Assembly: GCA_934667275.1 (NCBI GenBank)
Contig: CAKULK010000012.1
Coordinates: 1-64,000, forward strand
Source: an uncultured Bacteroidales bacterium
Lineage (GTDB): Bacteria > Bacteroidota > Bacteroidia > Bacteroidales > Paludibacteraceae
Length of the DNA stretch: 64,000 nt
Reading direction: 5' to 3'
The position numbers and the translations under genes were made by a program. The notes beneath the pieces were generated by a model. The model was not told the DNA's origin. It was given only the letters and a program-made list of their open reading frames with translations, and searched no databases. Of this stretch, positions 24,499 to 33,595 are shown piece after piece (positions within the stretch are counted from its first letter, which is position 1; the number at the start of each line of letters is the position of its first letter).

Positions 24499-24975
24499 AT
24501 GAAAAGGTTACTTGGATACGTAGCATTGGGTTGTGTGTTCTTGTTGATGGCTTGTGAACCCGAAACCACTTGTCACCAGGATATGGCGACAACCATGGTG
24601 GTTACTCTGCGCGCGGATTCTATGGATGTTGAAGGAAACGTCCATACCTACGCGGCTTGGGATAGCCTGTATGTGCTTGGGGTAGGCGCAGAAACGGTGC
24701 TGTATAGTTCGGGTAGCATCGCACAGATTGGGCTCACTTTGCGCCCCGATACCACCGAGACTGCCTATCTAATGCGCTATCACAATCAAATAGACACTCT
24801 TATTATTGCCCATACACCGAGGTCGCAGTATGTCAGTTTGGCATGTGGATGCGCTGTGTATCATACTATTACGGGTGCACACTCCACCGACTTTCGTGTG
24901 GATAGCGTTTCCATAATCAATGCCTCCGTCGAAACTGTGGCGCAGGAAAACCTACGAATTTATATGCACGAGTGA
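24499..24975 (+). CDS. DUF6452-like lipoprotein
   Basis: A 158-residue lipoprotein: signal peptide MKRLLGYVALGCVFLLMAC with the lipobox LLMAC, then CEPETTCHQ, the Cys-x5-Cys start typical of DUF6452. It is predicted beta-rich and anchored in the periplasm or outer membrane. ATG 24499 is chosen because it starts the signal peptide; TTG 24493 is less likely. Its stop overlaps the next start (GTGA), and this DUF6452-DUF6048 pairing is common in Bacteroidales. Function unknown. Confidence 0.8.
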   Translation: MKRLLGYVALGCVFLLMACEPETTCHQDMATTMVVTLRADSMDVEGNVHTYAAWDSLYVLGVGAETVLYSSGSIAQIGLTLRPDTTETAYLMRYHNQIDTLIIAHTPRSQYVSLACGCAVYHTITGAHSTDFRVDSVSIINASVETVAQENLRIYMHE

Positions 24976-25622
24976 AACGCATTCGCCTGCTCATATTATT
25001 GTTTTTGTGTAGCACCGCTATGGTGTCGAATGCGCGTGAGTATGCTGATACGGCTGTCTATCAGGGGCTTAGCATCAAATTAGACTTGGCTACACCTATC
25101 ATCGAGGCCGCGCGCTCGCGGGGAAAAGTACAAAACTACGAACTTGCAATAAATGTCCGCTTGGCCAAGCGGTGGTACCCGACGTTGGAATTGGGCTACT
25201 CGCAGGCAGACTGCATTTCAGATGGCGGACACCATGCCGGATTGGGCGGCTTTGGTCGCATAGGTTTGGATATCAGTGCATTAAAGAAAGGCGTATCCGA
25301 GAATTGCCTTATGGTTGGTTTGCGTGTAGGAACCTCCTACCAATCCTATCAACTGACCGATGTGGTGCAGAATGTAGATTATTGGCAGGCGGGCACCGTC
25401 TCGTTCTTTAACCAACAGCATTGGGATGCATGGGGCGAAATCGTGGCAGGCTGTCAAGTGCAGGTTTGGCGCGGTTTTCAAATGGGGTGGTATGTCCGCA
25501 TGAAAGTTCTCTTCACCCGTACCGATAAGAATGGCGGTCCTCTCCCGTATTATATGCCGGGGTTCGGTTTCCGTGATGATACCAATTGGGGACTGAACTA
25601 CTATCTTGGTTGGAAATTCTAA
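24972..25622 (+). CDS. DUF6048-like outer-membrane protein
   Basis: A 216-residue protein beginning at GTG 24972, overlapping the stop of the lipoprotein gene by 4 bp. It has a signal peptide (RIRLLILLFLCSTAMVSNA), alternating aromatic strands and a C-terminal YYLGWKF ending in Phe, features of an outer-membrane beta-barrel. It likely acts with the DUF6452 lipoprotein encoded upstream. The role of the pair is unknown. Confidence 0.8.
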   Translation: MKRIRLLILLFLCSTAMVSNAREYADTAVYQGLSIKLDLATPIIEAARSRGKVQNYELAINVRLAKRWYPTLELGYSQADCISDGGHHAGLGGFGRIGLDISALKKGVSENCLMVGLRVGTSYQSYQLTDVVQNVDYWQAGTVSFFNQQHWDAWGEIVAGCQVQVWRGFQMGWYVRMKVLFTRTDKNGGPLPYYMPGFGFRDDTNWGLNYYLGWKF

Positions 25623-25628
25623 CAACAG

Positions 25629-25663
25629 AAAAGGCTCCTGAGTATCACTCAGGAGCCTTTTTT
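25629..25663. terminator. Bidirectional terminator
   Basis: AAAAGGCTCCTGAG-TATCA-CTCAGGAGCCTTTTTT is a perfect stem with A-run on one side and T-run on the other. It serves the forward DUF6048 unit and the converging minus-strand secreted-protein gene. Confidence 0.95.
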
Positions 25664-25677
25664 GTATAGGAAATACG

Positions 25678-27516
25678 TTATAGTGCCATCTTATACGTGT
25701 CTGCTTTCCCGTTGACTGACACTTGCAGTACGTACACCCCGCGCATCAGGGCATCTAATTCTATCGTCGGGGCTGTAGTCTGTAGCAGGCATCTTCCGCT
25801 CATGTCATACAACTTTGCTTCTGCGCCCGCGTCAAGTGTCAGGGTGCGTCCTTGTAGCGTGAAGTATTTGTTTGTAAGCACATTCTCAACACCGGTCCCT
25901 TCTTTGTTGTACTTGCAATTATAGCGTGCGTAGAATGGTTGATAGTCTCCCATTGCGGTATATACGCATTCTCCTTGTTGGTAGGCACACAAAAGGGCAT
26001 ATGAGTAACTGCCGGGGAGACCATATCCGCCTGTCTGCAACAATCCTTGTTGAGTGCCTACGCCCCAAACCCAGTTGGTGCTGTCACCTTCAGGGCGATA
26101 CTCATCGGGTACAATGCGGATGCACATATGTATTCTGCTTGGGTCTAACGGACCCGTTGCGTCCACTACCACGCGCTGTGTCTTTATAGATGGCGCATTG
26201 TTAAGCCCAGCGAACACCGTCAATGTGTCACCTGTCTTGGCACCAAAGTCATATAGCAGATATTCGCTGTCTTCATAATGGAAATACACTTTGTCATCTT
26301 CTGTGGTGCGCATTGCTCCAACATATTGAATGTCACCGCTTTTCCATGACGGTTGGCATAGTATCTGCCTGTATTTCTGTGCATTGATAATGGTATCTTC
26401 CGACAATGTATAAAGCCACGTACGTTGTTCTGTTTCCTCGCCGTTGGCACTTCCTCTAAACTCGAACACATTCCACTGGTCACACCATTGGGCTTTATCT
26501 GCTTTCTGTTCACATAGGCACCAAGCACCCTTTCTCGATTGTTCTTCGGGGTTCATCTCATACAGCAGTTTGCCATTTTTGCATGCGCAAACAAGGCTCC
26601 GCTCACGTAGGCTAAAGGGGGTGGTTCTCGTAATCAACTGAAAGAAATCACCTGCAAATAGGTTGTTGCCACAAGTGCCTATGCCTTCCGCATACTCCAT
26701 ACCGTTATCAAACACCCATTTCTTGTACTCTTTCCCGTCTTGCAATACGATGGTTTCTATCTTTGTAACATGCACAGAATCAGACAATGTCCCCTCTTTG
26801 GTGTTGGCAAAACACTCGCTGTCGTTCACTTCATATATATACGCGAGCCCGTCTCCCACTTTAAGGCTAAAATCGTACAGAACCAGGTCTTTCTTGGTGC
26901 AATCGCCGCTATAGAGCAGAACCTTCTTGTCTTCCTCACGCAAAAAGATGTTCTTTTCATATTGCAGATAATGCTTTTCGTTAATCATAGTATCTTTCTG
27001 TGCCTCAGTTCGATACAGATGATATTCATAGTCTGTTGTATCTCGTCCTTCAATATGGTATTCCAACTTCTCATACATAGTTCTGCATAAACCGGGTAAC
27101 ATCGGGAACAAGGTGTTGTCTTCAACAGGGTCTGTTTGGGCATTTTTGTTAATTGTAAACTGCCCTCTCACTTCTGTGCCTGCTGAATTGACACGGATAG
27201 TATAAGTACCATTCTCCTTGATATGCAGCGCAGTCGATACGGAGAATCGTTGGGCAGTGATAGCGGCACCGGTAGCCTCTTCATACACCTTGACGGATGC
27301 TTCCTCACCTGTTCCCACTAACACCGTGATGGCTGTCCCGTATTGTATCACGCGAAAACGGCGCGGGTCGGGTGGGGTGCCGCCATGGTCAGGGTCATCC
27401 CCTCCTGTCGGACTTTGTACGATACGCAACACGACATCAGTCCCGCCTGCGCGTTGAGCGCAGATGTTGCAAATGCCAAATAGGCACATTGCAATCAGTA
27501 GCAAATTCTTTTTCAT
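25678..27516 (-). CDS. Secreted protein with T9SS type A sorting domain
   Basis: A 612-residue exported protein. The signal peptide is MKKNLLLIAMCLFGICNICAQ. A short Gly/Pro-rich segment (GGDDPDHGGTPPDPRR) precedes an Ig-like region. Two long repeats about 200 residues apart share a scheme of LLYDF or LYDFSLKVGD and a following cysteine. The last 60 residues match a type IX secretion sorting domain: AKLYDMSGRCLLQ, then LMRGVYVLQVSVNGKADTYKMAL. It is probably attached to or released from the cell surface. ATG 27522 is an alternative start. It has its own promoter at 27573-27603. No enzymatic motif seen. Confidence 0.8.
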   Translation of the reverse strand: MKKNLLLIAMCLFGICNICAQRAGGTDVVLRIVQSPTGGDDPDHGGTPPDPRRFRVIQYGTAITVLVGTGEEASVKVYEEATGAAITAQRFSVSTALHIKENGTYTIRVNSAGTEVRGQFTINKNAQTDPVEDNTLFPMLPGLCRTMYEKLEYHIEGRDTTDYEYHLYRTEAQKDTMINEKHYLQYEKNIFLREEDKKVLLYSGDCTKKDLVLYDFSLKVGDGLAYIYEVNDSECFANTKEGTLSDSVHVTKIETIVLQDGKEYKKWVFDNGMEYAEGIGTCGNNLFAGDFFQLITRTTPFSLRERSLVCACKNGKLLYEMNPEEQSRKGAWCLCEQKADKAQWCDQWNVFEFRGSANGEETEQRTWLYTLSEDTIINAQKYRQILCQPSWKSGDIQYVGAMRTTEDDKVYFHYEDSEYLLYDFGAKTGDTLTVFAGLNNAPSIKTQRVVVDATGPLDPSRIHMCIRIVPDEYRPEGDSTNWVWGVGTQQGLLQTGGYGLPGSYSYALLCAYQQGECVYTAMGDYQPFYARYNCKYNKEGTGVENVLTNKYFTLQGRTLTLDAGAEAKLYDMSGRCLLQTTAPTIELDALMRGVYVLQVSVNGKADTYKMAL

Positions 27517-27572
27517 AAGCATTACTTGTTTTAGTTGTTGGTTACGATTTATATCGCGTTAATTTTCGAGTG

Positions 27573-27603
27573 CAAAATTACTGCTTTTGCGTGGATGCGC
27601 CAA
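27573..27603 (-). promoter_or_regulatory. Promoter of the T9SS-cargo gene
   Basis: Minus strand: TAATTTTG (27573-27580), 20 bp, TTG (27601-27603). Confidence 0.75.
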
Positions 27604-27704
27604 GAAAAGTGTGCACACAATCGAAAATCGTAACTTACTGTTTATGAATGTATTATCATTTTGTTACGCACACAAATGCTGTTTTTCAGGCAGAGGAACT
27701 TGCA

Positions 27705-29204
27705 TCAAACGGACATTTGGAGCAATGTTTGGCGGAGATTGGCTGCTGTGGAACCTAACTTGTTGGCAATCCTTCCTTTGGTGGTGCGAATGCCGTTGGA
27801 AGAGTGGTAAATATATTCTGCTAATTGTGACAAAGTGGCATCTTCATACAGGAGCAGATAAATGCAAAATTTTATCTCATATTCTTGCAGATTTTTCTGT
27901 TCCAATGCATGACAGAGTGGCAGGAAAGTCGGTTGAAGGTCGTGTTTGAGTGTGGTATAGTCGTTCCACTCTTTGCGCGGTTCGGGATAGACGGAACGCA
28001 GGTGGCGAACTTGTAGCATAAAATCTTCCGTATGGTCTGCGAACAATGCCTCATTCATCTGTTGTAGGGTTTGTTGATTGTTTTCCAAGGTATCTGCTTG
28101 TTGCTGAATGAGTATATCTTGTTTTTGCAAAAGGGCATCTTTTTGCGTGACGAGGTGCCGGTGTCGGAAACTTGACACCAATAGCACGATACATTCTGTG
28201 CAAAGTATCACCATCAAAATGTAGATTACTATCTTCAATATGCGCTCAGGGTCAGAATCGGTGAGGTACTCCTCGCATTGTACGGCTGCTATGCTATATT
28301 GGCTGCGTATGGTGCCGCGTTCGCGGCTCACATCTTCGCGCAGGTGGGCATAGTAGGCTGCCATTTCCACGTTGTTTGTCTTCGCGGCTTCTTCTATCAA
28401 TGTGTAGCACGCATTCGAGATATAGGTCGGGTCGGTGGAGTGGGTGGCGATATAGTAGGCGTAGGGATATGATTTTTCGGGTGTATGCAATCCTTCGTAT
28501 GTCTGGATTATCTTCATGCAGGTGTAACTGCGGCTCTCACCTTCTCGCTGATTGTCAAGTGCTTGCATATAATAAACGAGGGCGGAATCATACGCTTGCC
28601 TGTTCTGGAAATACGTACCGCGCACTTCTGCAACGCGGGCGGAGTAGGCACTTCCCAAATGGAAAGATTGTGCTTGTCGCCACAAACTGTCCGCCACTGC
28701 ATAATGCCGCATTTGGCTATGGTTCTCGCTGAGATAGAGCAACCCGTAGGCATAATATAAGGTGTCGCCGCTCTCGTGAAAGGCTTCGGTGGAGCGTTCA
28801 TTGAAGATAAGCGCAAGGCTGTCTTCCCCTGCGTTGGAGCAGATATATGCCATGCACGCGTTCACGCGCCCGCGGCGGATGGGGTCGCTCGGTTTCAGGC
28901 GGTCGCAGGCGATATAGTATGCCGCGGCTTGGTCGGGGAGGGTGCAACTGTCCTCTAAGTATCGTCCTAAGAAATAGTAGGCATCGGCAAGGGCGTTGCG
29001 ATAGCAGAGCCTGCCTGTGGGAGTGTTTAGTGTCTGAATGGCAACGCGTAGTGCTGTCGTATCGGAATAGAGCCGAGAGGCTGTGTCCATGCTATCCGCC
29101 TCTGCCACAATGCGTTGCGCCTCTTGTACTTGTACCGAGGGGGTACAAGAAATGGCAAATAACGCCCAAAAACAAACAATCAATATGTGGAACAAGCATT
29201 TCAA
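27705..29204 (-). CDS. TPR membrane protein with C-terminal regulator domain
   Basis: About 499 residues. A lipoprotein-like signal (LIVCFWALFAISC) is followed by tetratricopeptide-type repeats (residues about 60-290). One transmembrane segment comes next (IVIYILMVILCTECIVLLVSS), then a coiled coil (QKQDILIQQQADTLENNQQ) and a helical C-terminal domain with LSQLAEYIYHSSNGIRTTKGRI, which resembles the LuxR-like ends of Bacteroidota TPR regulators. It probably senses an envelope signal and acts on transcription in the cytosol. TTG 29204 is proposed as start because the promoter -7 box (29235-29242) covers the longer frame. It lies between T9SS-cargo genes and may regulate them; that is inference. 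Confidence 0.7.
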   Translation of the reverse strand: MKCLFHILIVCFWALFAISCTPSVQVQEAQRIVAEADSMDTASRLYSDTTALRVAIQTLNTPTGRLCYRNALADAYYFLGRYLEDSCTLPDQAAAYYIACDRLKPSDPIRRGRVNACMAYICSNAGEDSLALIFNERSTEAFHESGDTLYYAYGLLYLSENHSQMRHYAVADSLWRQAQSFHLGSAYSARVAEVRGTYFQNRQAYDSALVYYMQALDNQREGESRSYTCMKIIQTYEGLHTPEKSYPYAYYIATHSTDPTYISNACYTLIEEAAKTNNVEMAAYYAHLREDVSRERGTIRSQYSIAAVQCEEYLTDSDPERILKIVIYILMVILCTECIVLLVSSFRHRHLVTQKDALLQKQDILIQQQADTLENNQQTLQQMNEALFADHTEDFMLQVRHLRSVYPEPRKEWNDYTTLKHDLQPTFLPLCHALEQKNLQEYEIKFCIYLLLYEDATLSQLAEYIYHSSNGIRTTKGRIANKLGSTAANLRQTLLQMSV

Positions 29205-29234
29205 GGTATCATAAATAGCAATAAAACCTATCCG

Positions 29235-29265
29235 CAAAGGTACACAAAAATTTCAATATGTGCAA
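29235..29265 (-). promoter_or_regulatory. Promoter of the TPR regulator gene
   Basis: Minus strand: TACCTTTG (29235-29242), 20 bp, TTG (29263-29265). Its position rules out the first ten codons of the longest open frame. Confidence 0.8.
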
Positions 29266-29421
29266 CTAATGTGAATGAATATCATTCTTTTGGAGGTACA
29301 TCCGCAACTGAATATCTATGCACTTGTATCCGTTTTGACGCAAACAAGTGTGCATGGTGAAAGGAAAATTGGCATTGATTTTGCCAAAAATATATGTTTT
29401 TCATTTGTTTTGTATCATTTA

Positions 29422-29453
29422 TTTGTGTATGTGGAATATATGTTGTACCTTTG
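29422..29453 (+). promoter_or_regulatory. Promoter of the repeat-protein gene
   Basis: TTTG (29422-29425), 20 bp, TACCTTTG (29446-29453). Confidence 0.8.
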
Positions 29454-29508
29454 TGCTTGTAACAAGTGTGGTTTGTCTGATTTAAGATTATAAGAAAGGT
29501 ATATGTGT

Positions 29509-31464
29509 ATGAAGAAAATTTTACCCCTGTTAGTAGTGCTTTTTTCGTTGCCGATGGTTGCTGATGTTGCGGCATCTCAGCATGAGTCTGTCGTGCCAAC
29601 CGACACCGTTGTGTATGATTTTCCCGAAGCGGAGTTGAATGTAGGAAAAATCTCTTTCCAGATACACACAGAGGACAAGCCGGAAGTGTATTTCAACACG
29701 ATTGTGTACTACGAATCCACCATCGAGGGTACTTACACGGAAGATGATATTGCTCCTTATGGCGCATGTATTCGTGTTGGTGACAAGTGGGTGGATGCTG
29801 TTCGCTATTGTTTGCAGGTCACGCAGCAGGACTATATATATCACGCGCGCGTAGAGATGTTGGGCAACGATGATGTCTTCTATCTCGTTACGCTTACTTC
29901 GCACTCTTTGCAGCCCAAACGCACCGTGGATATCGCCATCAACAATATGACCATCGAGAATCTCACGGTCACGCAGGGTGTTTATTATTTGGACGGATTC
30001 AACGACCAATATGCTGTTTCTGTGCAAGTTACTTCCGATAGTATTGCCGATGGCACTTTCCATTCCGGCGTGAATACCACTATCACTTCTGCATCTGGTA
30101 GCAATGTCACGGGGCTCATCACCACCCTCACGCTGACCACTACAGCCTCGGGGCGCAATGCGCAAATGGACATTTTGGGCAAGGACACCGTGCGCTATCG
30201 CATCAACATGGGCTACATCATCCCCGCCACCAAGGACACCGTGGAGATTCATTTTGCCCGTTCTGCGGAACTGACACACGCAAAGGCGGCAGGTAATTAT
30301 CAGTTCTATAATCATGATAATCAATATATTGCCGCTATTGATATCCATACCGATACGCTCGGCGGTACTTTCCGTGGCGATGATATCGACAAGTACTATT
30401 CTTTCCTGGGGGTCATCCGTACCTCCGACACTTTGGCTGTGCGTGTGATGGACGCATCGGTCACGCTTTCGCAGCGGGCGGACACCATGCTGATGAAGGC
30501 GGACGTGGTTGGCGATAATGCGGTACTCTACAAATTGTCAATGTTTTATGTTCGGCCGGAGGCGAAAGACACGGTGGTACTGACGATTTCGAATGCGCAA
30601 TACAACGACCTCCTTTCGCAGGGGGCGTACCAAGTGCATGGCTATACGCCTGACTCGTCCTACTATCTCAGTATCACACCGTTTGCCACGCAAGTGGAAG
30701 GCACTTTCGAGCCGTCTGACATGTATCAGAAGTATTCTTATATCGCCCGGTTCACGGCTAAGGACACCTACACTCGCATCAATTTCTACGATGGCGAGGT
30801 CGTATCTACCGTGCATGGACGCTACCTCAATGTGCAAGGGGGTATTTTGGGCAAAGACACCGTCTTCTACTGGGTTAATATGTCTGCTCCCATGCCGTTG
30901 CAGTACGATTCTGTGTCAGGGCAGGTGGATTTCACCTACACCACGCAAGATGAGGTCACCATCAACACAGCGTATCTCGCAGACAGCAGTATGATTCTCT
31001 TTGATGCTGTGGCGTATGGGGTTATTAATAATACGTTCATTCGTTTCAATACGAACACCATGGACCCCGTAACTGTTATACCTACAGGCGTTTATCCTAT
31101 CAACTACTCGCGCGGTTTGGGCACGGTATTGGCTGGTGGGTTAGACACCGACGAGCAGGGCAACCAAGTGCTGGCACCCTCTTTCTTTGCCCGCACTTGG
31201 ATGGACGGGCGTGTGGTGCCGCCGCTTTATTTTATGGTTGATGGCATCGTGTCGGTGGAGAACCGTGATGGCTATTTGTATGTGGAGGTGAATGCGCGCA
31301 ACTCCTATGGACGTTCTGTTCACATTATCTATAACAGCAATCCGACTCCGGTTTCGAATGTGGCAACGGAACCTTCTCGTGCGAACAAGGTGATTGAGAA
31401 TGGGCAGGTGATTATCCGTCGGGGTGACGAAAAGTTCAACATACTCGGCACCAGAATCCGATAG
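29509..31464 (+). CDS. Secreted repeat protein with T9SS-like C-terminus
   Basis: A 651-residue exported protein starting MKKILPLLVVLFSLPMVADV. It contains four related repeats of about 100-110 residues, each with a GTF or GTY turn, a middle strand, then a block like DILGKDTVRYRINM and a following KDTV strand (for example ADVVGDNAVLYKLSMFY and GGILGKDTVFYWVNM). The end KVIENGQVIIRRGDEKFNILGTRIR resembles short T9SS sorting tails. A surface beta-repeat protein with binding or structural function is likely. No catalytic residues recognised. An 11-bp array follows 20 bp after the stop. Confidence 0.8.
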   Translation: MKKILPLLVVLFSLPMVADVAASQHESVVPTDTVVYDFPEAELNVGKISFQIHTEDKPEVYFNTIVYYESTIEGTYTEDDIAPYGACIRVGDKWVDAVRYCLQVTQQDYIYHARVEMLGNDDVFYLVTLTSHSLQPKRTVDIAINNMTIENLTVTQGVYYLDGFNDQYAVSVQVTSDSIADGTFHSGVNTTITSASGSNVTGLITTLTLTTTASGRNAQMDILGKDTVRYRINMGYIIPATKDTVEIHFARSAELTHAKAAGNYQFYNHDNQYIAAIDIHTDTLGGTFRGDDIDKYYSFLGVIRTSDTLAVRVMDASVTLSQRADTMLMKADVVGDNAVLYKLSMFYVRPEAKDTVVLTISNAQYNDLLSQGAYQVHGYTPDSSYYLSITPFATQVEGTFEPSDMYQKYSYIARFTAKDTYTRINFYDGEVVSTVHGRYLNVQGGILGKDTVFYWVNMSAPMPLQYDSVSGQVDFTYTTQDEVTINTAYLADSSMILFDAVAYGVINNTFIRFNTNTMDPVTVIPTGVYPINYSRGLGTVLAGGLDTDEQGNQVLAPSFFARTWMDGRVVPPLYFMVDGIVSVENRDGYLYVEVNARNSYGRSVHIIYNSNPTPVSNVATEPSRANKVIENGQVIIRRGDEKFNILGTRIR

Positions 31465-31484
31465 TGTCTTTGTCGTGTTAAGAG

Positions 31485-31550
31485 TAGGTGATTAGTAGGT
31501 GATTGATAGGTGATTGATAGGTGATTCCTTATAGGATACTGTAGGGTTGC
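31485..31550. repeat. 11-bp-period array, TAGGTGATTGA type
   Basis: Six units in phase: TAGGTGATTAG, TAGGTGATTGA twice, TAGGTGATTCC, TTATAGGATAC, TGTAGGGTTGC. It links the TAGGTGATTGA and TTATAGGATRG variants in one array. Confidence 0.9.
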
Positions 31551-31623
31551 TGACAGAATCGACACTCAATATGCAGTTTTATTTCAAATGATATGATGTT
31601 TAATTTCTAATTTTATTGTGGTT

Positions 31624-33516
31624 ATGAAAAAATTATTCCTCTTTATTGTGGCACTCTTCACGCTCAGTAGCGTGCATGCCGACCTCATCCTCCACGAGTC
31701 TTTTGATCGCGCTGTGGGAGACTTGAACAAAGGTGCAAATACAGATATGGGTTCTAATACAGCAGATTGGTGGACTTTCAGCGGTACTTCCAAATTCATT
31801 CAAGTAGCAGAAGGGTCTTTATCTTACCAGGGGTATGTGGACGAAGGAAAAGGTAATAAGGTTGCATTCAATGGCTCTGGAGCAGACGATTTTCGTCAAT
31901 TTCAACAGATTACATCAGGTAAAGTATATGTGGCAGCCATTATTAATGTGGATAGTCTCAAACAGAGCGGGACTCAAGACCATTTCCTGTCAATAGGCGA
32001 TGCTTCTATGTCTAATATGTATGCGCGTTTGTATTCAAGCAGTGTAAAGCCCGATGACAAATTCACAGGATTCAAATTAGGTATTGCAAAAAACAACGAG
32101 AATAGTGTTAACCGTGGTTGGTCGGATGAGGTATATACTCCGAAAACAAACTATTTGGTAGTACTTGAATATGAATTTGTAGATGGAGAAAAAAATGATA
32201 CGGTTCGTCTGTATGTTAATCCTACTAAAACCAACAAGGTACCGGTGGCTCAATGCAACCAAGAGGGTACACAAACTGGTAAGGGCGCAAATGGACAAGC
32301 AGATGCAGCATTTCTTTCTACTGTGAATTTACGTCAAGGTGCAGGAACTCCTCAAGTGGTTTTCATCGACGAAATCAAAGTCGCAACTTCTTGGGATGAA
32401 CTTTTTGGCGAAGGCGGTGACACTCCCGTTGAAAATCCTGTGGAACTCACGGCGGCTCCGAAGAGTATGTTGTTCGGAGAATATGGCTCTGTCTATGTTG
32501 GTGAGACCTATACCAAGACTTTCACCGTTACTGCAAAGAACCTCAAGGGCGACATCGCTTTGGCAACCAATGACGCACAACTCACGTTGGATAAAACCAC
32601 TATTGCGAAAGCGGATGCGGAAAGCGAAAAGGGCGTAGAGGTTACCGCGACTTTGGTCCCGACTGCATTGGATTATCCTGCAAACAAAGTTGTGATTTCG
32701 CTTACCACAGAAGGTGCGACTGCATCTGTTTCCGCTTCGTGGTGGGCATCGCAAGTCACAACATGTGCTACTATTGCGGAACTCAAAAAAGAGGCTGCCA
32801 AAGGGGAAGGCGAAACACTTACATTGAAGTTCACCGGCGAAGCCGTTGTCACTTATGTTACTCGTCTTGCTTCCGGCACAACCATTTATTTGCAAGACGC
32901 TACGGCTGCTGTCAGCATCAGCGACAATTATTGGCCTACAACCATCCAAATGGGTGACAAACTCACCAACTTCACGGTGCAAGAGGGCTATCCTGCATTT
33001 GGCGTACAACCGCTTGTTCCTGTCAATCCGTCTGTCACTGTGGTTAGCAGTGGCAATGAGGTCGCTCCCCAAGTGGTTACGTTGGCAGAACTCAAGGCAA
33101 ACGCTGCAGACTACTTGCTTGAGTTGGTGAAAGTGGAGAACGTCACGCTCGACCAAAATAGTGCAAAGTTCGGGCAAAGAAATGACGATAACACGCCTAT
33201 TGCAGACATCTTTACGCAAGATGGTATTACTGCTACTATCAACTTGGTAGAGGGCAACGACCTTATTGGTACTACCAAGCCCAAGAAAGCAGATGTTATC
33301 GGTATCTCCAGCAATGCGGCAGGTAGCGTGATTCGTGTGCGTGGCGTATCTGACATTATTTCAAAGGATAATCCGATGGCAGTTGATAATATCGCAATCG
33401 ATTGGCAGGCAGGTGACTATGAGATTTACACCATCTCCGGTCAGCGTGTGAACGAACTCCAATCGGGTGTCAATATCATTCGTCAGGGCAACAACACCTA
33501 TAAGGTTGTTCGCTAA
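31624..33516 (+). CDS. Secreted multidomain protein with T9SS-like tail
   Basis: A 630-residue exported protein (signal peptide MKKLFLFIVALFTLSSVHA). Residues about 20-260 look like a concanavalin/LamG-like domain (DLILHESFDRAVGDLN at the start, VVFIDEIKVATSWDELF at the end). Next is an Ig-like domain, then an OB-fold DUF5689-like segment (ATIAELKKEAAKGEGE, then TIYLQDATAAVSI). It ends in YEIYTISGQRVNELQSG with NTYKVVR, a T9SS-type sorting tail. The layout suits a surface glycan-binding protein. It lies between two other T9SS cargo genes and has a strong hairpin after it. Confidence 0.8.
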   Translation: MKKLFLFIVALFTLSSVHADLILHESFDRAVGDLNKGANTDMGSNTADWWTFSGTSKFIQVAEGSLSYQGYVDEGKGNKVAFNGSGADDFRQFQQITSGKVYVAAIINVDSLKQSGTQDHFLSIGDASMSNMYARLYSSSVKPDDKFTGFKLGIAKNNENSVNRGWSDEVYTPKTNYLVVLEYEFVDGEKNDTVRLYVNPTKTNKVPVAQCNQEGTQTGKGANGQADAAFLSTVNLRQGAGTPQVVFIDEIKVATSWDELFGEGGDTPVENPVELTAAPKSMLFGEYGSVYVGETYTKTFTVTAKNLKGDIALATNDAQLTLDKTTIAKADAESEKGVEVTATLVPTALDYPANKVVISLTTEGATASVSASWWASQVTTCATIAELKKEAAKGEGETLTLKFTGEAVVTYVTRLASGTTIYLQDATAAVSISDNYWPTTIQMGDKLTNFTVQEGYPAFGVQPLVPVNPSVTVVSSGNEVAPQVVTLAELKANAADYLLELVKVENVTLDQNSAKFGQRNDDNTPIADIFTQDGITATINLVEGNDLIGTTKPKKADVIGISSNAAGSVIRVRGVSDIISKDNPMAVDNIAIDWQAGDYEIYTISGQRVNELQSGVNIIRQGNNTYKVVR

Positions 33517-33526
33517 TTTCCTCACA

Positions 33527-33571
33527 TACCCCGATAGTGTACCCGCACTATCGGGGTATGTTATCTTTGTT
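33527..33571 (+). terminator. Terminator after the second cargo gene
   Basis: TACCCCGATAGTG pairs perfectly with CACTATCGGGGTA (13 bp, loop TACCCG) and runs into T-rich TGTTATCTTTGTTTTG. That tail includes a -7-like TATCTTTG (33562-33569), so the next gene may start from here. Confidence 0.75.
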
Positions 33572-33595
33572 TTGCAATAAAATACGATTAGTTGT

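Larger units (their letters stand above)
29205..29508. other. Divergent promoter region
   Basis: It carries the promoter of the TPR gene on the minus strand (29235-29265) and that of the repeat-protein gene on the plus strand (29422-29453). The AT-rich sequence between has no gene. Confidence 0.6.

Noticed and set aside
31485..31550. Possible CRISPR array
   Set aside because: Units are 11 bp with no spacers and there are no cas genes in the window.
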